Source of the DNA: Diplocarpon mali
Lineage: Eukaryota > Ascomycota > Leotiomycetes > Helotiales > Drepanopezizaceae
Assembly (NCBI GenBank): GCA_024741835.1
Contig: JAENRP010000236.1
Location: 1 to 64,000, forward strand
Direction of reading: 5' to 3'
DNA length: 64,000 bases
Positions within the stretch are counted from its first letter, which is position 1. Each line of letters opens with the position of its first letter. The notes under the pieces were generated by a model. The model had not been told where the DNA came from, did not search any database, and saw only the letters and a list, made by a program, of their open reading frames with translations. Position numbers and translations under genes: made by a program. Shown piece by piece: positions 21,746 through 32,828 of this stretch.

Positions 21746-23698
21746 ATGGACCGCACAGTAGGACTTCTCGGCGGCGGCCAACTCGGCCAGATGCTCTGCG
21801 AAGCTGCCAATCCCCTCGGCATCAAGGTAGTTATCCTCGATTCCGAGAACTCTCCTGCGAAGCAAGTCAATGCGAAAGCACGACATGTGGATGGGTCGTT
21901 TGTCGATTCAGAAAAGATCCGCGAACTTGCCCGTCAAGTCGACATTCTCACCGTCGAAATCGAACACGTAGATACCTATATCCTGGAGGAGATCGCTGAG
22001 AAGGGCATCGAGACTGTAGGGAATGAGGGGAGTGTGACGCTAAGGAAGGTCGAGGTCCAGCCGAGTTGGAGGACGCTCCGGACAATCCAGGACAAGTATT
22101 TGCAGAAGAACCATTTGGCAAAGGCTGGTGTTCGGACTGCCTTGTCAAAGGACGTTGAGTCGAATGAGAAGGATCTGCGGGACTTTGGCAGAGAAAATGG
22201 ATATCCTTTTATGCTCAAGGCTAGGAAGGACGCATATGATGGTCGGGGAAATTGCCCAGTGAAGTCGGCAGACGAGATTCAAGAAGCACTGGATGTCTTG
22301 AATAACAGGGACTTGTATGCCGAGAAGTGGGCAAACTTCCGAAAGGAATTGGCTGTTATGGTTGTTAAGACCGAAGATGGTGTCTCTACCGAGGGGGCGG
22401 GAACCGTGGTATACCCTGCTGTGGAGACTATTCACGAGGACAGTATTTGCAAGCTTGTATATGCTCCAGCACGCGGGGTTCCAAGGAAGGTACAAGAAAA
22501 AGCTCAAACTTTGGCGCGAAAGGCAGTAGGTAGTTTGTGGGGAAAGGGTGTCTTCGGCGTAGAGTTGTTCCTGATGGAAGATGGTAAGTTTTGCCAATCT
22601 TATTTCTCTCTACGATATCTGACTTATATTAGATACACTCGTCGTGAACGAGATTGCACCGTGAGTTGACGGCGACGAATGTGAAGGAAGCTAACAAGCT
22701 CAGTCGACCTCACAACTCCGGCCACTACACGATCGAAGCGTGCCCAACAATGTCTCAATTTAAGGCCCAACTCCTTTCGATCCTCGGAATCATGCCTCCA
22801 ATGACCGAAATCCCATCCCAGTTCCCGGCGACAATCATGCTGAACATTCTCGGTGGTGCCTCGAAAAGCGCGCACGACGAACTGATGAAGCAAGCTGTGG
22901 CTATTCCGAATGCTGCGCTACACATGTATGGCAAAGATTCTAGACCAGCGCGAAAAATCGGACATATCACTATTGTAGCTTCATCCATGGCTCGAGGTTT
23001 GTCATTTCTCCTCGCTTATGTAAATTTCCATGTTGACATCCTTTAGCCGAGAACCTTGTTAACCCCCTCGTCTCCTTCGCCAACGGCATGCGCGCAGCTC
23101 GGAAAAACATAACCGCTCCCACACCCTCAATAACTCGCACCCCCGAGCAACCACTTGTTGCTGTAACGATGGGTTCTGATTCCGACTTACCAGTTCTCAA
23201 GCCCGGCATTGCCCTTCTGAAGACTCTGGGCATACCTTACCTACTAACGATCACCTCTGCTCATCGTACACCACACCGTATGATTGAGTTAGCTGAAAAC
23301 GCTGTGGAAAGAGGTTTGAAAGTTATCATTGCTGCTGCTGGAGGCGCAGCGCATTTGCCAGGCATGATAGCTGCTTCGACACCGCTGCCTGTTATTGGAG
23401 TGCCGGTCAAGGCTAGTACTTTGGATGGGATGGATAGTTTACTGAGTATTGTGCAAATGCCAAGAGGGGTACCTGTTGCCACGGTGGCTATTAACAACTC
23501 GGTAAGTGCCACCGATCTGTCCGTGTACAGCACCCTGCTAACAACGTTAAGATCAACGCAGCCTTACTAGCAGCAAGAATCCTAAGCACAAGCGACGATG
23601 CACTGAGAGAGAAGCTAGAAAATTATGCAAAAGATATGGGTGACGAGGTTGTATTAAAGGCAGAACGGTTAGAGGACGTTGGCGCGGAGAAGTATTGA
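21746..23698 (+). CDS. ADE2: Phosphoribosylaminoimidazole carboxylase (PurK-PurE fusion)
   Basis: Carries out the carboxylation of AIR to CAIR in purine synthesis. Five exons: 21746-22583, 22633-22660, 22704-22996, 23047-23501 and 23552-23698, encoding 586 residues, the usual fungal length. The N-terminal ATP-grasp half begins [20 protein letters not shown] and contains [20 protein letters not shown] and the short exon-2 segment [19 protein letters not shown] across the splice. The C-terminal PurE half contains [36 protein letters not shown] and the end [25 protein letters not shown]. The 28-nt second exon is easily missed by gene finders; both flanking introns are about 43-49 nt. The ATG follows CAATC at 21741-21745, and an in-frame upstream extension exists but does not resemble ADE2. 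No lesions. Confidence 0.97.
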
Positions 23699-24399
23699 GA
23701 CAAAAACTTGTCCCGGAAGAAGAAATATATTGAATATGTCGTGGTGCTTCGAAGAGTCGGGAACTATCAGCAATCTCTCCGAGAGATGGCGGTAAAAGCC
23801 TCGGGTATTTTCCGAGTAAGACCCATAAAGGTTTGGAGATTCCCACGAGCTCCATCGTTCGAACGTCGGAGACTTGTGCTCTCGCTTAACCCCATCCCCC
23901 CACCCCCCCTTTTTTTCCCCTTCGACTCAGGTAACAGCCGTAGATATTGGTAAAAGTTACATGCTTGAAGGAGGGTAGATCTGTAACCCTTGATTACTTT
24001 GAACATGCCTTATGGGTCTATCAGAAGCTTCGTGGGTTTGGCCGTGACGGCAGGCTACGTCACAGAGAGTTAAGTATCGTGAAATATGCTCCATCAATTA
24101 TCTAGATAGAGCAGAGACTCAAGAGAATAGAGGCTTCATGGTACTACACATAGCACGGTCATTTGCTGGCTAATAATAAGTGATTGTCAAGGATATGACG
24201 AATGTTTCTCAAGGTTCTATTAGGTCTCAAGATACTGATGCCTCGTATATGAGGCATAAAGTTGTCCGAGCTAGGCTTGAAAAAAAGCGGAAAGAAATGG
24301 AGCTTGCTGCGAATCCCATCCCCCTCGCGATTCTCGATTGACGGCCTCACGAACCCCCCATAAGTCTCTACACATATCGATTGCGCCCGCCTCCTCAAG
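23699..24399. other. Intergenic between ADE2 and ATP20
   Basis: No gene supported. A C- and T-rich run lies near 23888-23920. Confidence 0.5.
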
Positions 24400-25142
24400 A
24401 TGTCAATGGCTCTCTCCCGCTCCGCTGTTCGCAGTGCTGCCAAGTTCCCCCTGCGCCGAGCACCCGCCCGCTTCGAATCAACCACCAGCAAGGCCACCGA
24501 AGCCGCAAAAGAGACCGCCAGTAAGGCCTCGAACACAGCCGCCGAATACAAGAGCAAAGCATCGGAAGGTCTCTCGCGCGTTTCGTCTGCGGCTGGCCCC
24601 GCGATCTCTGGCGCTGCTAAGAGCGTGGGAAATGCTTTGGGGAAGGTTGGGGGACGGACTGGCCGATTTATTGCGTTTGTTGAGCGTGAGTGTCTTCTCT
24701 GCTAGCAAAGTCCAACCATCAAGTGGATTGTGGAGGTCAATGGCTGGTGTTAATTGTTGACAGGACAAATCCCCCCTACCATTTACTACGCCCGGGTTGG
24801 ATTGGAGCTCTTGAAGCTGGTGTTCAAGGGACAGAACATGTCTCCTCCGTATGTATCGTGGCAGATTTTTGTGATTGGCAGCTAATTGGATACAGACCTG
24901 TCTCAACATTCCAAGCATACTTTCAGCGTCTCGTAAAGAGCGCCCGCAACCCATCTTCGCTTTTCGCTTCGGTTGCGAGCGCCAACCAAGGCAGCATCCT
25001 TAGCCGGGTTCGCAATGTGGAAAGAGCACAGGTTTATCGCGGAGCTGTAATCACGGCCGAGGTGGCGGGATTCTTCACTGTGGGCGAGATAATCGGTAGA
25101 CAGAAGATTGTTGGGTATAGAGGAGAGACAGCTCACCACTGA
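24400..25142 (+). CDS. ATP20: Mitochondrial F1Fo ATP synthase subunit g
   Basis: Subunit g of the peripheral Fo part of ATP synthase, needed for dimerisation and cristae shape in the inner mitochondrial membrane. Exons 24400-24685, 24764-24848 and 24896-25142 give 205 residues. The N-terminus MSMALSRSAVRSAAKFPLRR is a mitochondrial presequence rich in Arg/Ser/Ala. A helical Ala/Lys/Ser-rich stretch follows, then the family core GGRTGRFIAFVE/RQIPPTIYYARVGLE across the first splice, and KLVFKGQNMSPP/PVSTFQAYFQ across the second. The C-terminal membrane segment GAVITAEVAGFFTVGEIIGR contains a Gly-containing helix of the type used for dimer contacts. The Ala-rich linker after the presequence makes it longer than the yeast protein, as is common in filamentous fungi. 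Confidence 0.93.
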
Positions 25143-25790
25143 GTGGATACGACGACGGGGTAGAACGGGAGAGAGGATGGCAGATGAGTGGAAGCTGCAT
25201 ATGCTGGTGCGTGCAGCTATGGGAATACCATGCGTTTACGCGTATCCTGCGACACTTTTTCTTTGTCTGTACACCAAGTCAATTCACGGCATAATAGAAT
25301 GTTCGAATACTATTCACTGCGGGAAGTAGCATGGACGTATTCCAAAGTTCGCATCTCGAGCGAGGTTTTTATGATGCTCTGGTAAGTCATGTTTGTTGTC
25401 ATGGCTCGCTTGATGGGTTTGCGTTTGATTTGAAGCTCGCAGATGACACTATTTCCTTAACGACTCTCTAATCAAGCACATGGCATGACTTCTGTATAAG
25501 TGAGATCAGTTGAAATGTAAAGATACCGTTTTCGAATCAGGCTACCAGTGGTGGCAACTGTACTCGTATATAGAGCTAGACTATACTGATCAGCACGTGT
25601 GAGCTCGAGGCATCAAGCATCTCAAGTCCTAACGACAACACGCTTGTTTGAAACTCACCCACCACTCATTACCAATCTGCCAAAACAATATGACAAGATT
25701 ACAATCGATCTGCTGACCAAACTCCGACATGCCCTCTTCACATCCCGCCCTCTCTTCTTCCATATCCCAAACTTCTCAACAGCCACCACG
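25143..25790. other. Intergenic; in-frame leader upstream of FPGS
   Basis: No separate gene. The last 190 bases (25599-25790) are open in frame with the following FPGS start but contain no in-frame ATG. Confidence 0.5.
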
Positions 25791-27350
25791 ATGTCTCCTG
25801 CGCGAACCTACGCCTCCGCTCTCCCCCTGCTCTCAACCCTCCAATCCAATCGCGCCATAACCGCTTCCATCTCCTCTTCCAATGCGTCAGCCGCGTACAA
25901 GCTCGCAATTCCTCAGATGCTATCATGGGCGCGTAAGGCGGGCTATCCAGCCTCAGATTTGCCCGCGACAGGACTGCGTTGTATACACGTCGCGGGCACG
26001 AAAGGGAAAGGCAGCGTGAGCGTGATGGTCGAGAACATACTCCTGCAGTACTGGCGTACCAGAAATGAATCAGCAATGGGGAGGGTAGGGCTTTACACGT
26101 CGCCGCATCTGATACACGTCCGAGAGCGAATCCGCATTGATGGGCTGCCGATCTCGGAGGAGCTATTCACGCGGTATTTCTACGATCTATGGGATCGCTT
26201 TTGCGGTGCTGGTGTAGAGAAGGGAGGGGAGAAGCCGAGCTATTTCAGATTCCTGACACTGCTAGCTCTTCACGCGTTTGTGCAAGAGGGGGTCCGGACG
26301 GCTGTTGTGGAGTGCGGAATTGGTGGCGAGTACGATAGCACGAATATTCTCCCTGCGGACATGGTGACGGCTACGGGTATTACGAGTCTGGGTATCGATC
26401 ATAAAGGAATGTTGGGGGAGACGATCGCGGAGATTGCGTGGCATAAGGGGGGTGTGATGAAGAGTGGCGTGCCGGCGTTCACGGTGCCACAGGAATCAGA
26501 TGCGATGACTGTTTTGGAGCAGAGGGCGCAGGAGAAGGGGGTTGAGTTGAAGCTTGTGAAAAGGCTGCCTGCTCTGGACAGCGGTGAAGTGAAACTGGGC
26601 TTGGAAGGTGATTTTCAAAAGGACAACGCGAGTCTCGCAGTCGCACTCGCATTTTCCCATCTCCAAACCGCCGAAATTGCAGAGCCACCCACCTCCTCCA
26701 AACTACCCAACGAATTTCTCACAGGCCTACAAGCAGTGTCCTGGCCAGCCCGCTGCCAGTACATCGCGGACGGTACGACAGAGTGGCTCATCGACGGTGC
26801 GCACACCTCCAACTCCATAGCTGCTACTGCGCACTGGTTTCGAGAGAAAGTAGCGCAGGCGTACAGGTCAGAAAAGTTGCCCACAGCGGCGATGCTCATC
26901 TTCAACCAAGCAGACCGCGACGCAGAAGCGCTGCTCACAGACCTGTTCAGGGCATTGCGGAACGAATCCAAAGAGCGGACTGGGTTGAGGTCTCCGCCGC
27001 CTCCGAAGCTGTCTGATGGCGAGTTTTTGGGGATGCCATATTCGCGGGCAAGGCCTACTATGGGATTGGGCCAGAAGATCTTCACACACGCGGCCTTTTG
27101 CACTAACCGTGTCTGGAACGATGAGCAGGAAGTGAATACCGGCGTGCAGCAGGGCCTGGCGAGTTTGTATACAGAGCTGGATAGCAATCAGCTGTGCGAG
27201 GTGTTTGGGAGTGTGGAGCAGGCGGTTGATCTGGCGTACAGGGTCAGCGAGGGCAATGAGAGGGTGCTGGTGCTTGTTACAGGCAGTCTGCATTTGGCTG
27301 GCGGTGTATTAGAGGTAATAGAAAGGAGGAGGGCGGAGGGGAAGAGATGA
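25791..27350 (+). CDS. Folylpolyglutamate synthase
   Basis: Adds gamma-linked glutamates to tetrahydrofolates, retaining them in cytosol and mitochondria for methionine, purine and thymidylate synthesis. A single exon of 519 residues. Family motifs in order: the ATP loop HVAGTKGKGSVSVMVENIL; GLYTSPHLIHVRERIRIDG; YFRFLTLLALHAFVQEGV; VVECGIGGEYDSTN; TSLGIDHKGMLGETIAEIA followed by WHKGGVMKSG; and DGAHTSNSI in the C-terminal Mur-ligase-type domain. The start at 25791 (context CCACCACGATG) gives MSPARTYASALPLL, as in other fungal enzymes. The same frame is open 64 codons upstream to 25599 without ATG; this leader is rich in Thr/Arg/Leu/Phe and could encode a mitochondrial extension from a non-AUG codon or an unseen 5' exon. 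Yeast equivalent is MET7. Confidence 0.95.
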   Translation: MSPARTYASALPLLSTLQSNRAITASISSSNASAAYKLAIPQMLSWARKAGYPASDLPATGLRCIHVAGTKGKGSVSVMVENILLQYWRTRNESAMGRVGLYTSPHLIHVRERIRIDGLPISEELFTRYFYDLWDRFCGAGVEKGGEKPSYFRFLTLLALHAFVQEGVRTAVVECGIGGEYDSTNILPADMVTATGITSLGIDHKGMLGETIAEIAWHKGGVMKSGVPAFTVPQESDAMTVLEQRAQEKGVELKLVKRLPALDSGEVKLGLEGDFQKDNASLAVALAFSHLQTAEIAEPPTSSKLPNEFLTGLQAVSWPARCQYIADGTTEWLIDGAHTSNSIAATAHWFREKVAQAYRSEKLPTAAMLIFNQADRDAEALLTDLFRALRNESKERTGLRSPPPPKLSDGEFLGMPYSRARPTMGLGQKIFTHAAFCTNRVWNDEQEVNTGVQQGLASLYTELDSNQLCEVFGSVEQAVDLAYRVSEGNERVLVLVTGSLHLAGGVLEVIERRRAEGKR

Positions 27351-28252
27351 GAAAGGATTAGACTGCGCAAGGAGGTTTTATTGTTTTGTGATACCCGATA
27401 TGAAAACACATATCCGCGATGAGACGCTCTAGCATATTAACTATGTATATCTTGCATCTCGTTCTACGCATCAGGCTACATGCCATGTGCCGTGCCAGAC
27501 CAGTATTGACATCCGCCTCGCTTAACCAAAGCCCGTCCAGCAAGACGAGACGGTATTCACGTACCTCAGGCCCTGGTGTAAACAGTCAAGCGAGCATGAG
27601 CTTCCCTAAATTTGGAGCTCAGCTCCGCCAACGGAGCCGAACCAGTTCAAACCATCCAAGCTAAACACTTAACAATTCGTACCCGTGGGCTTTATCAGAG
27701 ATATAAATATATGAATATTTTTTTTTTCTATTTTCGGAAAAAAGGAAAGGGGGTTGCTGTCTAGTCTGCCAATAACTTTTCCTTCTCTCGCACCAAGTGC
27801 AACAGTCATTCCTTCCTGGTCCCATAATGTAAATATTGAGCGGCGCAGATACTTGCACGAAAATTAAGGTAGTATCCCGTACGGAGAGGATTGGAAGTGG
27901 AAAGACGGGATTGGGAGTTGACGCGATGAGGAACATAGTTGGAGGACTAGAGAAAGAAGGAAGAGGAAGACTAAAGAAAGACGTAAGAGGAGGAAGGAGG
28001 AAGAAGAAAGAAGATGATAATAAGAGAATCCAAGAGGAAGAGAAACGCTACGATCAATTTCCAGTAGACCTGATCAATTTAAGCAGCCCCAGAACGTTAG
28101 AGTACCTCCTGGCAGATGTTCTCACATTAAGATGGAGAATTGAAGTGGTATAACATGTCTTTCTCTGCTTTTATTTAACTTTCCCGCGGGCCGAGTATGC
28201 TTTGCAAATGCTTGCTCATTGTTTTGATATCATACGTCTCGTATCTCATTTA
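27351..28252. other. Intergenic, no supported gene
   Basis: A 105-codon Lys/Arg/Glu-rich frame (27836-28153) derives from purine-rich sequence and is not accepted as a gene. Confidence 0.4.
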
Positions 28253-28263
28253 NNNNNNNNNNN
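28253..28263. other. Assembly gap (N)
   Basis: Eleven N bases followed by a C-rich run, just outside the 3' end of the DOA1 coding region. The gap does not affect the reading frame. Confidence 0.99.
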
Positions 28264-28293
28264 CCCCCCTCCCTTCCCTTCCCTTGACTCTTC

Positions 28294-30764
28294 TCACTTC
28301 AGCGCCTCCTGGATCTCCCTCGCCGCGTTCTTAATCCGCGGCTCCGGCGCCTTTGTCACGGCTATCACGATGTATTTCTCCACATCATACACTTTCTTCG
28401 CCGCGCTCTTGACCTCGGCATCGAGGAACAAGATAGTACCGAGAGCCATCAGTGCCCGGAAGACGACCTCAGAGTCCGACTGCGTGGCGAGGATCTTGCT
28501 AGAAAGGATCTCGACAATCGCAAGTGCGTGGTCGAAAGGTGCGGCGTCGGGGTCGGAGAGGAAGAGTACGGCGTAGTTGATATAGACGGTCGCAGCAGCG
28601 ATGAGCACATTTCGGTTTTTGGATGCGGAAATAGCGGACGAGGCGGTGGAGGATATTTTCTCAAACTCCTTGAAAGCGAGGGCTTGGCCGGCTGGTGATC
28701 GGAACAGGTTCACGAAAGCTCGAAGGCCCATCGCGAGATGGTTATCTAGTGCGGGAGTTTGTTCTGTAACGCCTGCGGTGATAACGTCGATTATGTTACC
28801 TCCACTGTGGTATGTGAATGTTGCTGTCTCAGGAGCTACGGCGAGGAATCGGAGGAGGTCAAGTCCGGGCATACGGTCCTTATAGGGCCAGACTGTCGCA
28901 AGTTTGATGACAAGATCAAGACCGGTTTCGACAGCTTTTGATTTGGTAGTCCCATAGGTGGCGTCAATAGACTCGACATACTTGGTCAACTGCGCTAGAG
29001 TAGAAATTTCTGATGGATTTAGGGATATTTCCTTATTTCCTCCGTCGATCAGAGCCTGGTTGAGCTCAACTATCTTCTTCTGGATGGGAGAGACCTTTCC
29101 ATTCAGGATAAATACATATTCTGTGTGAGGAAGACTCTTCTTTGCTGATGGAGGAGGCGCAGCTGGTGCGGAATCTTCCGGTCGATATCTGTTATCACTT
29201 CCCCAAGGATCAGGTGCTCCTTGTGCAGCCTGTGATTGACCAATTGTGTGACCTTGGGTATTTTGAATGATGAAGTTGGCAACCTGCTCTAAATATGAGA
29301 TAGGCGCCTTGTTGTCTTGTATGAACTTCGTCGCAGCGTCGTACGGGTTTTGGGACACATTGTAGGGAAGCTTTAAGGCTGGCTTGCCATCTTCCATGTC
29401 AACATCAAAGACAAAGTCGTACATTTGTCCTTTATACTCGGTCTATGAAGGTTAGCGTGATGAATTGGATGCAATGCCAATCCTAACCTTCTGGCTACTA
29501 CTTCCCACCGCATCCACCACAGTACCAATCAAATCCCATTCGCCTCGTGAAGCAGACCAAGAATGTGCCGTGATACTTCCATTTGGTTGCTTGATCTGAA
29601 CGATTTGGCCGTCTTTAATACCAGACTTCTGAGTCAGGAATTCTGGGCCTGGTATATTCTCGCTATTCGTAGCCGCCATAGTCTGCTGAGGAATCGAAGA
29701 GGACTTCACGGCTTCTTCAAATCGTGCCGCAGTTTCCGCATCGGCATATCGTTCCGAATCTCGCGTAAAGACTCGGACCATTCTGTCGCTGGCTCCAGTA
29801 ACAATATCTCCGTTCTCGGCGCACACAGCAACGCCCCAGACAGATATCGCCGGGTGCGTGATCGTTTGGACACACTCGTTGCCTTTCCAAACTCGCAAAG
29901 TACGGTCCTCTCCAGAACTGACCAACTCTCCGCTAGGTAACGAAGCAATGGAGTAGATGAAGCTCTCATGACCGCGTAGCTCTCCCACTTGCTTCCCCGA
30001 TATCTTCCAGAGTCGAATCGCACCATCGTTGTCTGCAGAAGCAAAGTCTCCTCCGGAAGGGTGGCCTTTGGCAAGCCTACACAAAGACCTGATCGGAGAG
30101 TTGCTAGCATGGAATACCTTGACGAGCTCCCCTGTTCTACGGAAGATGCGGATCTTTTGGTCTGCACATGCTGTGATGATGTTCTCTGAATCATATGCCA
30201 AAACAGCCCAAACCGTCCCTTCATGTCCAGTCAACGTAGCTTCGCACTCCCACTTGCCTACAGGAAACACCCTGGCATCATGATCCCAAGATCCACTGAT
30301 AATGTATTTTCCTTCTGGGTCGACATCCAGTGCACATACGTCTCTGTTATGTCCCAGCAACAGCGCCTCGGCATTATCATCTGCAGCTTTCGAGGGAGCG
30401 CGGACGTCTATCACAACATCCTTGCCACTGGATATGACCAGACCTTCGGGGAACTGTGCATTCGATGGAAGATATGTCACAGTATTCATCCATGCGCCGG
30501 CATGAGATGATATAGTCGCATCGTAGAGAGGGGGTTTGTCAGAGAGAAGCTTCCATAACCGCACTGTACCATCTCGAGAGGCGGAAAGAACTGCTCTCGA
30601 AGAAGGAAATGATACTCCACGAACCTGAGGTATTTATCAGCATATTTCTAGCAGCTAGATGGGGAAAAAATAGGTTGACTGGGGGAAGGGCACCCAAGCA
30701 TGGGCAGCAGACTTACGTCGTCATCATGGCCGGTCAAAATGGCTGATATCTTATATTCCGCCAT
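28294..30764 (-). CDS. DOA1: WD40-PFU-PUL ubiquitin-binding Cdc48 cofactor (DOA1/UFD3, PLAA family)
   Basis: Binds ubiquitin and the AAA ATPase Cdc48 and helps ubiquitin recycling and endosomal sorting. Minus-strand exons 30717-30764, 29488-30624 and 28294-29442 encode 777 residues; introns are 92 and 45 nt. The N-terminus MAEYKISAILTGHDDD leads into a WD40 propeller with clear repeat ends (SRDGTVRLWKLL, SGSWDHDARVFPVG, ACADQKIRIFRRTG, SADNDGAIRLWKIS, SGEDRTLRVWKGN, TGASDRMVRVF). The PFU domain follows (GQMYDFVFDVDMEDGKPALK to AANFIIQNTQG-like sequence, about residues 380-480). After a proline/alanine linker comes the C-terminal PUL domain of armadillo-like helices, to FLDAEVKSAAKKVYDVEKYI and REIQEALK. 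It is divergently oriented to the STRAP-like gene, sharing an 0.8-kb intergenic region. No lesion. Confidence 0.95.
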
Positions 30765-31582
30765 TTTGGATCTGCTTTCTGGTCCGTGAGTTTTTGGTAT
30801 TTCGCTGAACGGCTTGAAGTTCACCTCCCAGAGTTCGGAGGTAGAAAGAGGGCTGGGTCAATTGACTATACACGATCTTGAGCCCTGAATACCGGCCAAT
30901 TTACAGGGCTTCGTACAGCTTCGCGTTTGTTGACAGCTTGTGAGGCGCTCAAGCAATTCCGCGAAGCCTTGCTAGACCGGTTTATATTCGGAGGATTATG
31001 AAACTTGATTCAGCAGTTCAAGGGGGGGAGCTGGTCGTAGCTGTGTCCCAGATGCGTCAATGCCTTTCTCACCTGCTTTGTAAACATAGCGAGGCTATTT
31101 CCACTTGCCCCTCGCCAATCTAATCCGGATTATTATTCCTCCTCTCCATGACGCTAGTTTGAAACAAGACAACATCCTCGCCTCTCGTCCATCATCTATC
31201 TACCCTCTTTCCCCCTCTCCAAGTGCCCATTCTCGTGGATATTTTTCAAGTGCGCTTTTGCTACTTGTGTTCACTAATGCTGCGAAGGAGAACGACAACC
31301 GCTTTGCAGAAGCAGTAACGACCTTTACGACCCGTGCAACGAATCTCTTTATCTTCGAATCGTATCAAAAACCAATCAATACCAGACAGCAACATTCCAG
31401 TCTGTGCCTACCCAGCCCACGGGCAAATACAAAGCCGCTACACACTACTTTCCGCCAAAGTCCCCAAAAGAACTTTCTTCTCATCATTGCGCTCTGCACA
31501 ATTTCTGCTTTAGTACTCGACCAGACAATCTTCAACGTTTCCCAATTTCCGCGATCTGAGAGCCGCTTTTGACACTGACACT
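30765..31582. promoter_or_regulatory. Shared upstream region of divergent DOA1 and STRAP-like genes
   Basis: An 818-bp stretch between two divergent start codons. The STRAP-side leader is pyrimidine-rich and has an ATG at 31148 that opens a four-codon upstream frame ending TGA. A 155-codon frame at 31105-31572 lacks an ATG and is not taken as a gene. No core promoter element is certain. Confidence 0.4.
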
Positions 31583-32828
31583 ATGGGCGGGCCCGAAACT
31601 ACTAAGGCGGCAGTTCCTCTCACTTGCCATGGGCATTCAAGACCTGTCACGCATCTCAGCTTCTCTGGATTCGTTGGAGAGGATGAGTACTACATGATCT
31701 CGGCTTGCAAGGGTTAGTGTTGAGGGCGTGGCTGTGGGAAACCCTGCTGATGGAAGCAGATAACAATCCTATGCTGCGAGACGGTTTGACGGGTGATTGG
31801 TATGTTTTTTCTTGGGCGAGCTCTTCATGTAACTGAGACTGACGAGCGCAGGATTGGTACTTTCTTTGGACACAAAGGCGCTGTCTACCAAGCTCGACTC
31901 TCCCCAGATGCGAACACTGCAGCTACTGCATCTGCAGACTTTACTGCGTACGTGTACAACTCCGAATTAGTGCTCCGGTATTGACTCCTTCCAGAAAGGT
32001 ATGGGACACATACTCGGGCGAAACCGTCTGCACTATTCAGCATAACCACATAGTTCGCGCAATCGCATTCCCGCCTGATTCCAGCAACTTGCTCGCTACA
32101 GGGGGGATGGAGAAGAAACTGCGAATCTTCGACCTCTCAACCATCGACGCGATTTCTGCGCCTACTGCCAATGGTAACACTTCTGCCAATGGGCGCTCCC
32201 TGATCAACGCTGATGCAGGATTCGAGGTTGGTGTTGGCGTTCACAAAGCTATGATCAAGGCCATTGTCTGGACTCGAGATCCGAACGTTCTCGTCACGGC
32301 TGCAGATGACAAGGTTATCAGGTGGTGGGATTTGAAGACCCGTACTGTTGTCCAGGAGCAGGTCGTCCAGGGTGACATTGGATCCTGCGAGTTTACAAAC
32401 ATCAAGGGAGAACCGGGTGATATTGGCGGTGGTCTTCCAGTCTTGTGCATTGCAGCCGGCAAGACTGTCTACTTCTATGGTGGAAGCGATGCGCGGAGTT
32501 TGATAAAGAGCATTAACATGCCATACGACGTTGCCAGTGTTGCCCTACATCCAGTTCAACGTAAGTTTGTAACTGGCGGGACCAAGGATACGTGGGCCAA
32601 GTTGTATGATTACGAGAGTGGCGAGGAATTAGGTAAGCATTTCTCTGCGGTCGAGAGTCATCGCTAACTCGGCCAGATGTGCACAAAGGTCATCACGGTC
32701 CTATCTGGAGCATCAGCTTCTCTCCCGATGGTAATCTTTACTCCACCGGCAGCGAAGATGGTACTATCAAGCTGTGGAAGAACTGTCTTGGCTCATACGG
32801 TCTCTGGCGTGCGACCGGCGTGGATTAG
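31583..32828 (+). CDS. STRAP-like WD40 repeat protein
   Basis: Seven-bladed WD40 protein related to serine-threonine kinase receptor-associated protein (STRAP/unrip). In animals this is a component of the SMN and mRNA-binding complexes and a TGF-beta signalling adaptor; the fungal role is not established, and eIF3i is its nearest relative family. Exons 31583-31712, 31760-31799, 31852-31947, 31995-32632 and 32677-32828 encode 351 residues, the family length. All four introns are GT-AG and 44-52 nt. Start MGGPETTKAAVPLTCHGHSR, then SRPVTHLSFSGF; GLTGDW/IGTFFGHKGAVYQAR; ASADFTA/KVWDTYSGE; TGGMEKKLRIFDLS; TAADDKVIRWWDLKT; TGGTKDTWAKLYDYESGEEL; and the last blade GSEDGTIKLWKN before the family end LWRATGVD. 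The early part is cut into very small exons (40 and 96 nt), a likely annotation trap. Confidence 0.92.

Noticed and set aside
31105..31572. 155-codon frame just before the STRAP-like start
   Set aside because: Begins at TTG with no ATG, pyrimidine-rich; most likely 5' leader sequence.
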